A stretch of DNA of 64,000 bases, from assembly GCA_905221605.1 (NCBI GenBank), contig CAJNDS010002446.1, forward strand, positions 683,148 to 747,147, read 5' to 3'. The position numbers and the translations under genes were made by a program. Of the stretch, positions 35,290 to 48,993 are shown in pieces. This stretch comes from Symbiodinium natans (taxonomy: Eukaryota > Sar > Dinophyceae > Suessiales > Symbiodiniaceae). The notes beneath the pieces were generated by a model, which searched no databases, had not been told where the DNA came from, and saw nothing but the letters and a program-made list of their open reading frames with translations. Within the stretch, counting starts at the first letter, position 1; the number at the start of each line of letters is the position of its first letter.

Positions 35290-36430
35290 CATCACCGGTT
35301 TCGAGAACATCACAAGAGGTGGCCTTTGTGGACGGCTCCTCTCACCCAACACCTGAGCGGACGATGTTAGTAGACTCCAACTGCCACTTGCCTGCACAAC
35401 TGCCACTTGCCTGCAGGCTCTGCCTTCGGAACATGATAATCGCAGTTGTTATCATTCCTACATGTTTGTCACGATCGATACTATTAGTACCATCATTGTT
35501 ATGGCTGTTATCATTGTCATTGACGGCCATTGGCAGTATAATTATTCTCATCGTTGCTACAATTACGTATTACAATTCGAACACAAGCCCTGTTTCTTCT
35601 TGCGGCATTGATAGTCAGGCGAGGATGCTCATAGGAAGTGAGCAACCTTGGACACCCACTCGATGCGCTTCTGCACATTAGGAGGGAGAGAATATCAGCA
35701 GACTGTTTTTGCGAGCTGAAAGCTAGCCTTCTTTGTGGCTAGCTTCTGGCCAAGCGCCAACCGATTCTTACTCCCAACTTAGGCTGTTCTGAAAGCCATC
35801 TGCGAAAAGTATCCCGCGATGTTTAACGCTGTGAGCAGCAATCCAAGAGACGATGATGCTGACAGGATCTGGGAGTGTCGTACGCTTCTCAAGCAAATGT
35901 GGCTTTCTCGAAGGAGAAACGAAAAGCCCAAGATTGTGCGGTGGAGAGGGGCTTCCCACTCCTTTCACATAGGGGAAGTCTCCCAGAAGACAACACAAAG
36001 CTCCTCGAGGCAACCCTCCATACAACTCCATGGGCCTCAGCGCAAGCCTCAAGGCATCCCAGTATAGACTTTGACTATTATTGCTTGTAGACTACTATCA
36101 CTTCTGAACGCCTAAGGCTATTTACAGAACACTTCAAACCTGAGGGTGTCTGGGGAGGGAGGGGGCTGTGTGTCTGGCAGAGCTTCACCCTGTCTGTTGA
36201 CAGAGCAGCACCAACAGTGCAAAGGTCGCCACCATACCTGGGATATCAAGGCGGCCCATGTTCAAATGTTGCGAGGTTCTTTCATTTACGGCAAAACAAG
36301 ACAACCTACTGCCGGATGTTCGAGAAACAGTTTGTGCTCAGACCCATGCCGTTGCCAGCTTGCTCCAGCCTGAATCAAGAAAAGGCGTCCAATCGGCAAG
36401 GTGTGCACTTTATCTACCAAAGTGTGGGGG
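35290..36430. other. No supportable gene
   Basis: Frames of 60-120 codons on both strands; none recognised. It is the 3' flank of the minus-strand Asp-box gene. Confidence 0.45.
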
Positions 36431-36436
36431 GACAGA

Positions 36437-37751
36437 TCACTTGCAGTGGGGGATAATCAAGCAAAGCGACACTGTGGTCGTTTCGGTCACGGTCTCTGTG
36501 ACCGTCTGCGTGGTCTCCGTGACCGTCTGCGTGGTCTCTGTGACCGTCTTCGTGGTCTCTGTAACTGTCTGCGTGGTCTCTGTGACCGTCAACGAGGTTG
36601 TGGACGTCGCTGTGGTAGCTGTAGCCGTTTTTGTAGAGCTGGTCGTCGAGAACGTTGTTGACGACGATGAGGAAGCTGTTGATGAGGAAGTTGTCGACGA
36701 CGAGGCTGTTGACGACGAGGTTGTTGACGACAAGGTTGTCGACGATGTAATTGTTGTGGAGGTCTCGGCTGCAGGCCCGGTCCAAACCGCCACCGCACCC
36801 CCGCCCCCCAACGTAACAATCTTGGAGCCATCACCTGACATGGCAATTTGGTCCATATCGTGCGAGAAACCAAACTGTGAGAAACCTGTTTCCTCCGACC
36901 AGGTGTCGCCGCCATCAGTGCTCTTCCAGACCGCCAACAGATAACTATTGGTAGGAGGCAAATGCATGGCAACCATCACGCTTCCAGCATTTGACATGTC
37001 CACACGAAGAAAGGATGTGAGATCGGACGCATTCACAGACAACTGGGACCAGCTACTGCCGCTGTCGGTGCTCCTCCAAAGCTTGCCACCGTTGCGAACA
37101 GATGCGATCATCTTGCTTCCGTCTGCTGATACGGCATGATACGGCCACATCGGTCCATTCCTCGTTTGTACCGACAGCTTGCTCCACGAAGGTCGCACCA
37201 CGATCGGTGCTGAGCCATATGTTGGCATTCAACGCAACGGCCACAATCTTCGAAGCGTCTCCAGAGACGGCGATGGATTGCCAGTCCTTGGAGCTGCCAA
37301 CGCTTGAGTCTTCGGTCCAAGTTGTCCCTGCGTCAGTGCTCGTCCAAATGTTGCCACCTCCTGCGACTGCAGCGATGACCGAACAATCTTCGGAGCAGCT
37401 GACACTTGTCCAGCCCATAGGACCTCCGGCGGGGTCAACCACGCTCCAGCTTGATCCACTGTCACGGCTGATATGGATGTAATTCCCACCGGCTCCCCCG
37501 ACAATCGTGGTGCCATCTAATGACATGCTAAAGCTGTTCCATGATACAGCATCAGCGGTGCTTGCAGCAAAAGATGACCCACCATCGAAGCTGATCCACG
37601 GTCTCTCGCCGTGTCTTGCGACCACAATTTTCCAGCCACCATATGACACAGCACTTGTTTGAAACCATCCACTTCCTGTGAAGAGCCCGCGGGCGTCCAC
37701 CCATTGGGACCCAACATGCGTCACACACATCATGGCGATCAAGGCGAACAT
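36437..37751 (-). pseudogene. Secreted Asp-box (BNR) propeller protein with Thr-rich tail, frame broken
   Basis: Starts at ATG 37749-37751 with a signal peptide (MFALIAMMCVTHVGSQWVDA). At least six Asp-box motifs (S.D.G..W/F) follow: SFDGGSSF, SRDSGSSW, STDAGTTW, STDRGATF, STDSGSSW, STDGGDTW, spaced about 40-50 residues, typical of BNR/sialidase-type or Ycf48-like beta-propellers. The tail is Ser/Thr-rich with repeated TVTETTQ units, like a mucin-type stalk, and ends near 36437. The reading frame shifts once: after ATFVEQAVGTNEEWTDVAVS the sequence TGATACGGCA is followed by TGATACGGCC (plus strand 37,128-37,147), a 10-bp tandem duplication. Without it the two frames would be continuous. So it is a recent pseudogene, an allele, or an assembly error. 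Function is probably carbohydrate or protein binding outside the cell; no catalytic residues identified. Confidence 0.8.
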
Positions 37752-40257
37752 GGCAAGCCCGGGTTACAGAGCTACGCGCAATTGACGACTAGGCTTGGGA
37801 CTCTACACCCTCTGGACGGAAACTGTTGAAAGCTGGAGAATGCGACATTCCACCAGAACTTGTGGCATCTCGGCAGCCCGCCGGATCTTGGTGTAGAACT
37901 GGATGTTCAGGTCGTGCATCTGCAGTTCAAGTTTAGTTGCTATTGAATGGTTGTTATCAATAGTTTCCCGGCTGCTACACAATCTAAGTTAACCAGCAGC
38001 GAACCTCCATCTCAAACATGTTGAGCTCGAACCTGGAGTTCGGGTGGCCCATGGTGAGGTCCACCAACCATCCCTGACCCACAATGGCTGGAAATCCCGA
38101 CAGACCCCCACCCCCGGCGAATCCAAGTTGGCAGGAACTGCTGCATGTGGCCCGGCAAGGCCCGTGCTACTGCGGAGCCTTTATTTAATCTGCCGCACAC
38201 AGCCGAAAGCCTGTAAAGCATCTGTAAAGCCTGTTTTCTAGAGCCTGTCTGGATCCAGGAAATGATGAAATCAAAGGGGAACATGTTACAATCTCTGCAT
38301 CTTGATTCCGCTTCGAGTTGTGCCCAGCTTCTTGACTTTCAGGCTTGATCGGAGTGATGCGTAGAACCCAAAGCTTGCAATCCCCTCAAACAAGAACGGA
38401 AGACGAAGATCGTCTACAACTGGCCTCAAAAGGTAGCAGGTAGCAGGACGCGCTGTGCCGCACAGAGAGGGCAAACCTTGCCCCTTTGCCCTTTACCAGA
38501 AGCTACGAGTACCTGATGCTCCTGCAGGTATCCGAATCGAAACAAGAATATGGCTGCCTTGCATATACCACCCTTGAAGAGACTTGCTTGTGCACGGTGC
38601 ATGAAGCTTAACCCCAATCGCCTGGAAGCCTAGAGTCTCTTGTGGAGCCTCGTGGAGTCAGTCGCTGTTAAAGCAAAGCTGCGACAGGAGCCATGCTGGG
38701 GCCTCAAGTTGAGCACTCTTCGGGCACCTCCCCCCCCCACGCGATCCGAAACCAAAATTTGTCATTTGCCTACCTCCCGCGAAAAAAAATTGCTGTGGAG
38801 TTCAAGCCTGACAGTTGGGGCTTCCGGGGCCATTCGTGATTCCATGCTCTGGGAGTTTCTTCGGCCCAGGCACCCCTTGACTGATGTCGGTGCAATGGCA
38901 TGGACAGCAAGGTTTTGCTGGATGCTTGAGCCGCATTCTGAAGCCTAGAATCCGGACACATGTGCCAAGTCTGTCGATGGCGGCAACTTCGGGCAATCGT
39001 AGTGGAAACTGTAGAAGTGGTCACGCGCAACATCGCAAAACTGCCATAACCACATGGCAAAAAAAGCGGGAACATTCAAAAACAGCAATTCCCTCATGGT
39101 GCGCGCGTACTCATGCAAAACTTTCTCTCATTGTTTACCCTCCGGGTCATTCTAAGTCTTTGCGCGCCAGTCAAGCAGCGCCCGCGAGCTTGGACGTCCA
39201 CCCAGCCGCTGAAAGATGAATCCTTCAACACTCACCCAAACACTTGCTGCTACAATTTTTTGGGGCTCAGTTAAACATTGAGTACCCCTGTGCAGGCGGC
39301 TCATCTGTTGCACTGTACAAAGCTGAACTTCCGATGCGGAGCATGGAATTTGGGATATGCCGATTTTTGCGCCTTGGTCATGCACTTGGGTTGCTGCAAC
39401 TGACCATTGCTTTGTTAGCTCCGCATACCGCTTAGGACTCGCCACGTTCACACATCCATAGTTTGGTGGAGCATCGCTGGTCTTCTTGTCGAGATATAAC
39501 AAGACTAAGTAATCATTCATGGCCTGTACCAAGCCACGACATGTTAGGCGACTGAACCAGATTCGAATTCGACGAGTCCAGGATTTACTGGCTCTTCCTC
39601 TTGTCAAAGGTGGGGACGCCGCTTGCGAGAAACTGTACTGCACAAGCCCAATTTCATGCGGACAAGAGGTGGACAAAAAGGGTAGGCGCTTACAGCGCAC
39701 AGTCTGACTTGTATACTTTAGCCCGGGTTTCCCCAAAGTGCGGGGCCTTGGGTTCAAGACTGCTTTATGACCATTCTTCATGCCTCAGCACCTGGTCAGG
39801 GCTCAGACAAGAGCGAAACAGGCGTTTGCGAGTTTTTTTAGGGTTTAGGGTTTAGGGTTTATGGAGATGGAGCCTTTCTCCATCTGCTGTGGCGATGTCG
39901 GGCGCCTCCGGAGATTTGTTGGCCTTAGGCTCCTGGGGCAGATTGTGGGCCTGCCGTTTGGAAGGCCACCGCGCAGCACCTTCGAGCCCCTGAAGGTTGC
40001 TGTGGAGCTTCCGGAGGCTTCCGGAGGCTGTCAAGGCTCCCGGACTGGGTTTTTTGTTTTTTTCGATGGTCGCTTTCGATGTTGGCGAACTGGGTTTTGC
40101 TGAGACGGTCGCCGTTGTCATTCGTCAGCTTGAACCTTCGGATCTTAGCACACAGTCGCGCGCACACACTTCGGGGGCATATCTTCACATGCAGTATCGT
40201 ACTCTGACGCAAGAGCAAACAGAACTTGTATCATCAAGTCCTGCTTCGATAGTCAAA

Positions 40258-40344
40258 ATCCTAAACCCCCCTAAACCCTAAACTCTAAACCCTAAACCCT
40301 GAACCCTAAACCCTAAACCCTGAACCCTGAACCCTAAGCCCTTT
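40258..40344. repeat. Interstitial telomere array
   Basis: CCCTAAA and CCCTGAA units in tandem, about 87 bp, slightly diverged. Confidence 0.9.
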
Positions 40345-40481
40345 TTGGACCCGGAGCTCTAGCCAATCAGCCGGGAGCCACGCCCAGGGGACATGTGCGG
40401 ATATTGATCACCACACCGTCCACTTCTGGGTACGGCTTGAAATTTCGCTTCTCAGTCTACTATGCAAAGACAGCACAACAG

Positions 40482-40570
40482 ACACAAACCCTAACCCTAA
40501 ACCCTAAACTCTAAACCCTAAACATCCCTAAACATCCCTAAACCCTAAAGCCTAAACCCTAAACCCTATC
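40482..40570. repeat. Interstitial telomere array
   Basis: CCCTAAACC units with CATCCCTAAA variants, about 88 bp. Orientation is the same as the block 140 bp to the left. Confidence 0.9.
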
Positions 40571-41062
40571 CCAGATCTGCAATGTCACTGCAAAGACTGA
40601 GACATGACCTGCTTGGAACGGCGCTAAAGGCACTGGGAACAATTCTTCTGCAGTTCTGTCTGGTGCATGGCACTGCAGGAAAAGCAATTGTTGCTCATAG
40701 CGGCTTGCCCTGGCACAATACGGGCTTGTGTAAAACAGAACATTATGCAGTTACTCTCTCTCTCTCTCTCTCTCAGGCATTCGAAACGTCAAGCCTGCCA
40801 GGGACAGCTCTCGTGGCCATGCAGCTACTATAATGCTTATCTAGTTCAACGGAATAAATGGCTGATATTGGCTGATGGTCATTATGTGCCATAGACATGC
40901 ACACAAGGCAAAGCGCAGTCAACCCGTGTCAGCTGCTGCACTTTAGAAAAATTGTGAATTGTAGAATGTCACATGCTGCCACTATCTTTGAGTGTGGGAT
41001 CATATAACGTCCTTCCATTTCCCACTGGGAAACTCAGCTACTTGCATCCTGTCCTCATGCTG

Positions 41063-44000
41063 TCACGTAGAACACTGGCCCGCTTCGCGGAGCTCCTTGC
41101 TAAGCTTCATAGTCACAGCCTGCACGATAGATGGAAAGTCCAGGTGCAGCCGTTGCAAGGAGGAGGTGATTCGCTCAATGGCGGTTTCCACCACCTCCGA
41201 TTGCTGCTCAGCCATGCCTGCGACATGCAAACGATCTGCCAACATCATCACATCCTCCACAGCAGCATGCACTTGCAAGGAGGTTTGCCCAGCGATTCCA
41301 TTTCTGACTTTGTGCTCCAGCAACACCAACAGCTCATGGGGAGGCTCCCCTGTGCAAATCCTGGCCACCAGGGTGCTGTTGCTGCTGCTCTTGAGTTCGC
41401 CAAGTACGTCAGCCCCTCGAATATCCAACATTGCAAAACGTCGAAAAGCTTTGCCATCCTGGATTTTGGCTGCAAGCAACCCGAAGGTGCTCACGGCTGC
41501 ATCCCATGACCTCCGCAGGGTAGAGTGTGTCCTCCTCTCCACCGTCATGAGTCGCTTGTAGCCGCGTCGGAGGTCTTGAAAGCTCTGGCCACAGGAAGAG
41601 GTGTAGCCACTGAGCAATGCGGCAGTCTCTGCATAGACCTTGACCTGCTCTTGGGCTTCTTCTAAATAGCTGTCGATTGAGCGTCGAAGTGCCCACCAAG
41701 CCTCATCGAGCTGAAGAAGGAGATCGGCGTCGGAAGCTTCGTGCAACTCTTCCAACTCAAGCAGGATGTCTGCTTTGGCCGTCTTGGCCTCCCCCAACGC
41801 CCTGAGATCTTGCAGCTGCTGCTTGGCACCTTTGGATTTCCAGACGTAAACGCCCAAAAGCTTGGAGCGGGAGAAGGCCACCTCATTCATGTGGATCACT
41901 GCCTTAGCAATGTTAGTTGCAACCGAAGTCATCTGGTTCGTCTGGCGGAGGCGCAGCACTCCGCGCAGCTGCCCAACTTGCCTCCGCAAGTTCCGCAGTT
42001 GCGACACCGAAATGTTACTCGCCGGAAGCTGAGCAAGCATGTCCTGTGCTTCTGCGTTGAACCGCTGCAGCGATCGAGAGATCGCTGCCCTGGAGCTCGT
42101 GGTAAGCTGTGGCTGCACGGCGGAGTGCATCTCTTGCAGCACGCTGGAAACCATGGCCTTCATGGACTGCTCGGACTCAGAGCCTTCTACAAGCTCTCGA
42201 AGTTCATCCACTTTGTCACCAACCAGTCCTGTGTAGTACTCCATCAGGGCATCCATGTTGGTGTTTAAGACTGAGGTTGCTTCTTGAATGTTGTCATTGA
42301 TGATCTTGTCTCCCTCGATCACCGAGTCCTTGATGCAGTACAAGTCGCAGAATATGCGCGAGAAGGACGCTTTTTGGCCGCCGCAGTCTTTCTTGACCTG
42401 AGACCACTTCCCACCCTGCAACCCAAAAGCAAGAGCCTGATTGGCGAGTGCGATGCTGCCCTGTGATGCAGACATTGCTTTATCGCAGGGTGCTTTTACA
42501 TCAGTGCTGATCCCGACGCCCAAAACGGCGGCCACTGCGTTTGGAATCCAGCTGCACGAGACAAATTTGCCCCACTCATATGCATTATTGATAGCAGCCG
42601 TCGAGGTGTCGAATGAACCCGAGAGCATGTCATACAGGAAGTCCCTGTCAGTCTGGCGCTTGAAGCAGCCGAAAATGTTGTCGTAGGTATACCCAGCTTG
42701 GCCTTCTTCCTCTGCGGCCTCACCTTTGTCGTCCATCTCGGTTGCCCACCAGCTTGCGCGTCCCTCCTCTGCAAGCTTCTCAGCTTCGTCCGGGCTGTCA
42801 GGAACTGGGCCAGACACCCAGCGGCAGGGATTGTCAGTGGGGAGTTCCTCGGCATTGGCATAGGTCAAAGCCTGACACTCAGGTTTCTGCTCATATTGCT
42901 TTGCAACGAACTGGACCAGCGTGGGCTTTTTCCGCTCCGTCATCCTCTTCGGAGCTCCAACTCCAGCTCCAGCAAAGGCTCCATTAAAGGGGCTGGCAGC
43001 GACCACTTGCCAGCGGGATGAGTTCTGCGCGTCACTGCAGCCAGCGGCATCTGGAGGACATGCTGAGCTCGGTCCTGGGTCCTCCAAAGCTTCGCCCTGG
43101 ACACCGAGTGGGAATTCGCTGTTGGCCTTGGCGCATCTTGGCAAGGGCGTGCTGAACTGCTGCTGGTGCGGATTCTCCGAGTTGCAAGGGGCCGACACGG
43201 CTAGGACTTCATCTCGGCAGATGCCATGGACAAACGACGGAAACGGGTTTGACCCATCACGGTTGTAGAAGACGGCCCCGGCGGCGCCATCCACATTCTG
43301 ATTTGGGTTGAAATGGCACCGAGACTCGCTCCCATAATCGGACCCCCATGCGTACATCAGGCCCAAAGCCCTGGCGGCGATCGCACACTCTTCCTCGTCA
43401 AGGTCCGTCGCTCCTTCGCAGGCAGTACCGCTGTGTCTCATGATGTAGCTGCCGCCGGACAGGATGAAGCTGGACACGTGTGCCTCCATGCAAAGTTTCG
43501 ACCCACCAAGTGAGAGTCGTCCTTGGGGATCCAAGAACAGCACAGAACTCGCATTGGGGCCCTTGGGGTCCCAGGGACAGGCGTGGAGTTGTTGAGATTC
43601 TGGATTGCTGAAGTCAACGACTTTGGGACTGCTTCCCTCAGGCTCAATTGTAAGATATTTCCCGTACATCCATCTCCAGCGTTGCTGGGGTTCAGACGAA
43701 TTGCAAGCTCGGAATACCAGGGGATGGCAATCTGAACCAGGATCAGATGCAGTGTCCACTGCCAAGCAAAATCTGCCGTATCGGACAAGACCTTCAGCTT
43801 GTGGGCACCACTCGCTCGTCACCTCGTTGTAGTAAAAGTGGCCATCCAAGCTTCTCTCGCTTTCATCCTGGCCAAAGGAGCTCCGCTGGGTGAACCGAAG
43901 GCGCCCTGAGATGTCTCGTTCATGCGGGCAGTACAATCCTTCCCATGCAAGGCTTGGTACCACGTAGCCGGAGGGGAGAAAGCCCATTGGAACTGCGCCG

Positions 44001-47000
44001 ACCGTGCAACAAGTGTATCCATAGCGAACCCTTGCGTCCCCCGAAGTCTCTGGGTACGCGCTCTGCAATCCTTCATGTTTGTTGCAGGCCATGGGTATCA
44101 GGTCCAAAATGTTTTCCACCTGCGGGGTTGTGTAAACATTGCAAGCTCCCAGGCTGGCCGTTGGAGAGCACTTGATGGTGACATTCGCTGAGCCTTCTTC
44201 CTTCAAGACTGAAGTAAGCAAGTAGCCGGGCTCACAACCAAATGGCTGCAACGTAGTCAAGTCACCTGCGTCCACGATGGCCGAAACGTTTGAAGTGTAT
44301 GTTTGGCCAAAAGTGCCAGCGGCAGTGCAAGCCGTTTCAGCATTCATGCGGTCACTGACGAAAGAGAACGTGCGAATCGGAAAGTCGTTGCAGCTCGCAA
44401 GCGCGCTCAATCCAACGAACTCCTGCTCCGCTCAGGCGCATGCGCGGTGTACGCGTCCAGCAGACTCACCGTCACGAACTTGGTAAGCTCAGGGATATCC
44501 AGCATCTGCTTCCTTCCATCGGAGCAGGTCTCCGAAACAAACTCTCCTCCATCGACTGACAAGCACTGCGAGCGCTTTTCAGAAGACTCGAGTCTCCACA
44601 CTTGTCCATCTTTAGGGTCTGGAATATGTAACAGAAAGCCTCCTGTGCTGGCTTTCTCTTTTGGCACGTGGCACAGCTTTGGAGCTTGCTTCGGTATCTT
44701 GCTCACGCAAACGCTGCCCGCCTCAGACTCTGTATCGCTGATGTTTTCGTAGAAGGTGCATGGCTTGTAATTTCCGTCAAAGAACCAAGAGTGGGAGAAG
44801 CCAGCACACTTCTGGTGAAGCCAACAGTGAATGGCGCAGTGTTCCAAGCATCCCTCTGTGGAATCAATGGGACAGTCAGAATCAACAGCACCTTCAATCT
44901 CCAACACCGTGCCCAGGCAGGCAGCTTCCTCCCCGGACTCAAGGACGAAGCCAATGGGAACACGCGGCATTGTGCGCTTCACTGTCTTGATACAAAGCTG
45001 CGCTGCCACGTCCTCTGTCTCATCTTCAGCAGATTCCGGGATGAGTTCCTCCGCAAAACCTAGCTCCTCTGCTACCTCCAGCTGGATGGAACTCGCACTC
45101 CCTACGGCCTCCGTCACGTATCTTGTGGCCCTATCCCAAGAGCAAAGGGACACGCCAACTTCCCGCCCCTCTTCGGTGGTCTGCAAGCACAATGCACCTG
45201 ACTTGGAGCTCCATAGGCCTTCTGGGCTAACACACCACCTCGCGTTATCATCTGCACAATCTCCAAAGCCAACATGGCCTGCAACCCTCGGAGAAAAATC
45301 TTCGGGCCAAAAGCACTTTCCACTCAGCTCATCGCCTTGCGGCGCCAACACCCGAAAGGTAACTCCAGCCTCACTAGCAGTGGAATCCACAGAGAAATGC
45401 TGGTAACTCGAGAGCACATCTCTGGATGACAGGAATGCGCTGGCGCCAGCCAGCCACGAACGGTTTTCATGTGGATCATGCAGCATTACGCTTCCCAGCC
45501 AACGCCTCTCGTTTAAGCTAGCCGCCACAAGTTTGCCATGCCGATCGAGCATGTGGCTAGTCTTGGTATCTATAAGGAACTGCATCTCATGGCGTGCGGC
45601 AAAGTACAACTCCTGCTTCTCGGCATCCTGAAGGGCTGCGTAGGGAGCCCGGACCAGCTGCACGCAAGCTGCGCATGCAAAACTCGAAGTTTCAGCGATC
45701 CACTCACCACCAAGGCAGGTCAGCTGATTCTGCGCTCGTTGTAGAGCTCCTTCCTCATTGTCCCCTGGGACCGCGCTGTAATACTCATGCCAGCATGAAA
45801 GCTCCAACGTGGTCCCCGGCCTGAAGGGCCCTTGGAGAGGCTTCTTGTGCCGCCAAGAGTGCGAATCTGCAAAGGCGTAGTCACACTTCCCACACTCCTG
45901 GATGCCAGTGCCACCGATGAGAAGCTGCCAGTCGCAGTGTTCCAGCTGCTCTTGGAATACACAGCGGCCCCCTGGCTGAAGAATGGAGGAGACGGAGGCT
46001 CCGAGCATCCGGCGTCGCACGGTTGTGGACCAGCACGCCTCGGGATCAGACTTCCTGCACATCTCCCTGGATGGTGGCATGCCGTAGAGGCTTCCTTCTG
46101 CCCCAACCTCTCGCACCAGGAAGCGGCACTCCCTGTACAGCTTGCACTGCGATGCCCCCGAAGCTGCACCCGCCCAGAAAAAGTTGCAGTCCTCAAGGGC
46201 CCGGCAAGATGCAGCACAAAGGTCGAGCGGGATTTCCCGATCATCCAGCTGAAAGAATTGCAGCAAGTCAACCTGGTTGCAAGTGTAAGCACCTTGAGCG
46301 ATCAGGAACTGCTGCACTTTGTGCTCTGCTGAGCTTTCTTCCTGGGCTTCTGATTCCCACGCTGGCGGAAGGCATTCACAGGGATGCAAGGAGAAATCAG
46401 CTGGTTCGACCGTCGAGACATCATCCACGATAACAGCTGAAAACTCTCCATTGGCTCCAGGGTCACCGTCGATGGTGTTGGAGGTCAGATTTGGCGCGCT
46501 GCATTCTCCACCATCGAGCTCGAGAAACGAAGCATTGGCCCCTACGAAGCTGTGGGAAGCAATGGACACCAGCTGCCTACCGTGGCTAAAGACGAGCGCA
46601 AGCAACTCCCCTGCTGCTGTTCCTTTGATGCATGCGAGATCCTTCCCGTGCAGCTCCAGGCGAGAATTGTTCACATCTGGGTCCAGAAAGTCGTCGGATG
46701 GATCTGAGCTTTTGAGAACGAAGCTGCCGTCTTCACAGGTGATGTTGGTGATGTTGTACTGGCTTTGTCGAAAAGGCACCAAATAATGAGCATCCCGCTG
46801 CGTGACCCCATCGTGCAAATAGATTGCATCACCGTTGCTGTCGGCAATGGCTGGGCAATAGGTGCCAGCATAAAACTGGTTGTCCACATTGAAGTGGAGG
46901 CAAGTCACGCGCTCAGAGCACCGGGGAATCTTTTCAGTGACATTCGCATACACTTGGCAACCAGAGAGGGCATTGCAACGAGCACTCAGAAACAAGCATG

Positions 47001-48687
47001 TCTCACCGTCGACTGTGAAATGCGAACAGTTGGCCCTCCTCCGGCATTCGGATTTGCAACTCTCAGCTTCCACCTGCTCCGCCACTCGCCATGCGCTTGA
47101 GACCAATGGCTTCCAACATGTGTCATCATTTATCTGGACTGAAAGGTTGCCCTTGACTGTGATTCGACGCCCGACTTGCCAGTCATAGTGGCCAAATACG
47201 ACGCAGCTCAAGCTTAGGCTGTGGCGATTGGCATCGCCTTTGTCCAGAAGGTAAGACAAGCTTGAGTTCCCATTCGGCAGCACAATGCCACTTGTGGGCT
47301 CCAAAGCGAAAACGTCATGACCATCAAGTGTTGCTTGGCCAGTCAGCACATCAAATGCGAAGACCACATCTTCAACATCACAGGTGCATGCTGCTGTGAA
47401 GCTTGTGGGAGGGAGGCTCCACTGTCGCTTCGAAGCATCTGATGGGATTGTTGGCGGTGCCTCCACACCTATGGTCTGTCGAATGTGTGGATTCGTCCAA
47501 GCAACAGACGACCAAGGCGTTGGCACCAAGATAAGCAGCGAGGCTTCGACGGGCTGTGTCTGAGAAATTCTTCCCACCACTTGACAGTGCAGCCCGCTGC
47601 CATGACTCAAGGCAAGACCTGGGACGTTAATGTCCGTGATGCCGTATGTATTGTTCGGTGCTAAGTCGGGCGCTATTCGTATTGTGCCGTTTCCAGCATC
47701 GAAGCTCAACCATGGGGTCTCTGCTGACGGCACGCAAGCCATGGAGAACGCGTCACCACCTACCATTCCGAAACTGGATTGAGGGTCAAACGTTGCTACG
47801 CCTGACCCTCGTGGAACAAGCAAAATGTTGTCCGAGCCGTAGACGAGCTTGCTTGCATGCACTACAAGGTTCGAAGTAAAGTTTAGGACCTCACTTTGGT
47901 GAGCAGTGACGAGGCAGCTCACGGTGAATGGCTCATCAGAGCCGCAGCCCACCGTCTCGCAGGACCCAGAAAGCTCCACCTGGCCAGTGGATGCATTCAG
48001 TGTCAAGTTGTGGTCCAGAAGCGGGCAATCTGCATTCACAGAGTAATGGGCCGCCGTCCGCGGAACAGGGTGGCCAAGGGTGTCGCTCGGTCTTTCACCC
48101 AACACCAATGTCCTGGTGAAGTATGTGAAAGTCGTTGCTTGACGATGCCCCCCACCACACTGGCAACATGCCATGTTTGCAGAGAGGAAATGATACTCTT
48201 CATCTGTGCAATCAGAAGTCTCCAGTTGCACACAGGATTGCCCTGCCTTATTCACCCAGCCTGGGGTGTCCATGCAGGCTTCGCAACGAGTATTTGCTGG
48301 GCTGCCTGTTTCGTCAAGGTTGACGAAGCCTCCCGCGCAGTCGTGGCAGCCTGCCTGCGAGGCATTGCCACAACCGGCACACCAAAGGGCCTGTGCAGGG
48401 CAACAGAAGCCTTCACAAGCGGCCGGGTCCTGTGCACATTGGCTCTCGGTGACGATGGGGATTTGGGTTCCCGGCTCACAACCACTTGTGATGTAAGACG
48501 TTGTGGACACCAAACTCGACCTTGGCACCCCTGGCACCCTCGCGTGGGCAATGTGCGCACGGTGCGCGCACAGCTCAAAGTCATCCTGCTGGGCCATCCG
48601 GGCCTGTGGGGCCTTCCTTGGGCTCCCCCCCTCGGCTAAGACCACGCAGATCCACAAGGTCCATCCGAAGCGGCCATGCTTCCCCAT
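41063..48687 (-). CDS. Giant secreted multidomain protein, about 2,525 aa
   Basis: Two long frames join through a 47-bp intron at 44,423-44,469 (GTGAGT...GAGCAG|GAG); splicing TKFVT to EFVGLSALAS restores phase. I choose ATG 48,687 because it opens a signal peptide (MGKHGRFGWTLWICVVLAEG). Regions: Cys-rich repeats (CGNASQAGCHDC) near residue 130; beta-type repeats with many N-glycosylation sites; PAN/Apple-like Cys modules near residues 525 (CKSECRRRANCSHFTV), 825 (CAASCRALEDCNFFW) and 1280 (CLEHCAIHCWLHQKC); ricin-B-like lectin segments near 1165, 1375 and 1625 (FCLAVDTASDPGSDC...QQRWRW); a charged, helical C-terminal ~400 residues. Such architecture suits extracellular carbohydrate or protein binding, for example cell-surface or secreted recognition; inference only. 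No transmembrane anchor is obvious at the C-terminus. The stop is at 41,063. Other small introns could hide within, but none is needed to keep the frame. Confidence 0.85.
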
Positions 48688-48993
48688 GATGCTTTCCTGG
48701 TACGACCAGCACCAGTTGGACGCAAGTAGGACAAGTGTGTAACCGAAATGGCTCGAGCCAAGTGGGACACTGTACGGGACAAAGAACATGTTTGAGATGT
48801 TGCGCAACTGTGGCAAGTGGAAACCGAGGGACATCCAAAACCACTTCGCACAAAGTACACACCATTGCATTTGCTTTTTGTCGACTCCTCGGCTTTCGCG
48901 CAAATGTCCATGTCCTCGCTGAGATTGACCTTCGTCTGCCCACTCTCCAATTCAAAGGGCGGAGTCGCATCGACCAAGCTACTTGGTTAACAG

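Larger units (their letters stand above)
37760..41050. other. No supportable gene; telomere patches
   Basis: Telomere-like patches at 39,836-39,860 (TTTAGGG), 40,258-40,344 and 40,482-40,570 (CCCTAAA), and a (CT)n tract at 40,751-40,775. Frames up to about 209 codons occur on both strands but lack domains. This is the 5' flank of the Asp-box gene and the 3' flank of the giant secreted gene. Confidence 0.5.
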
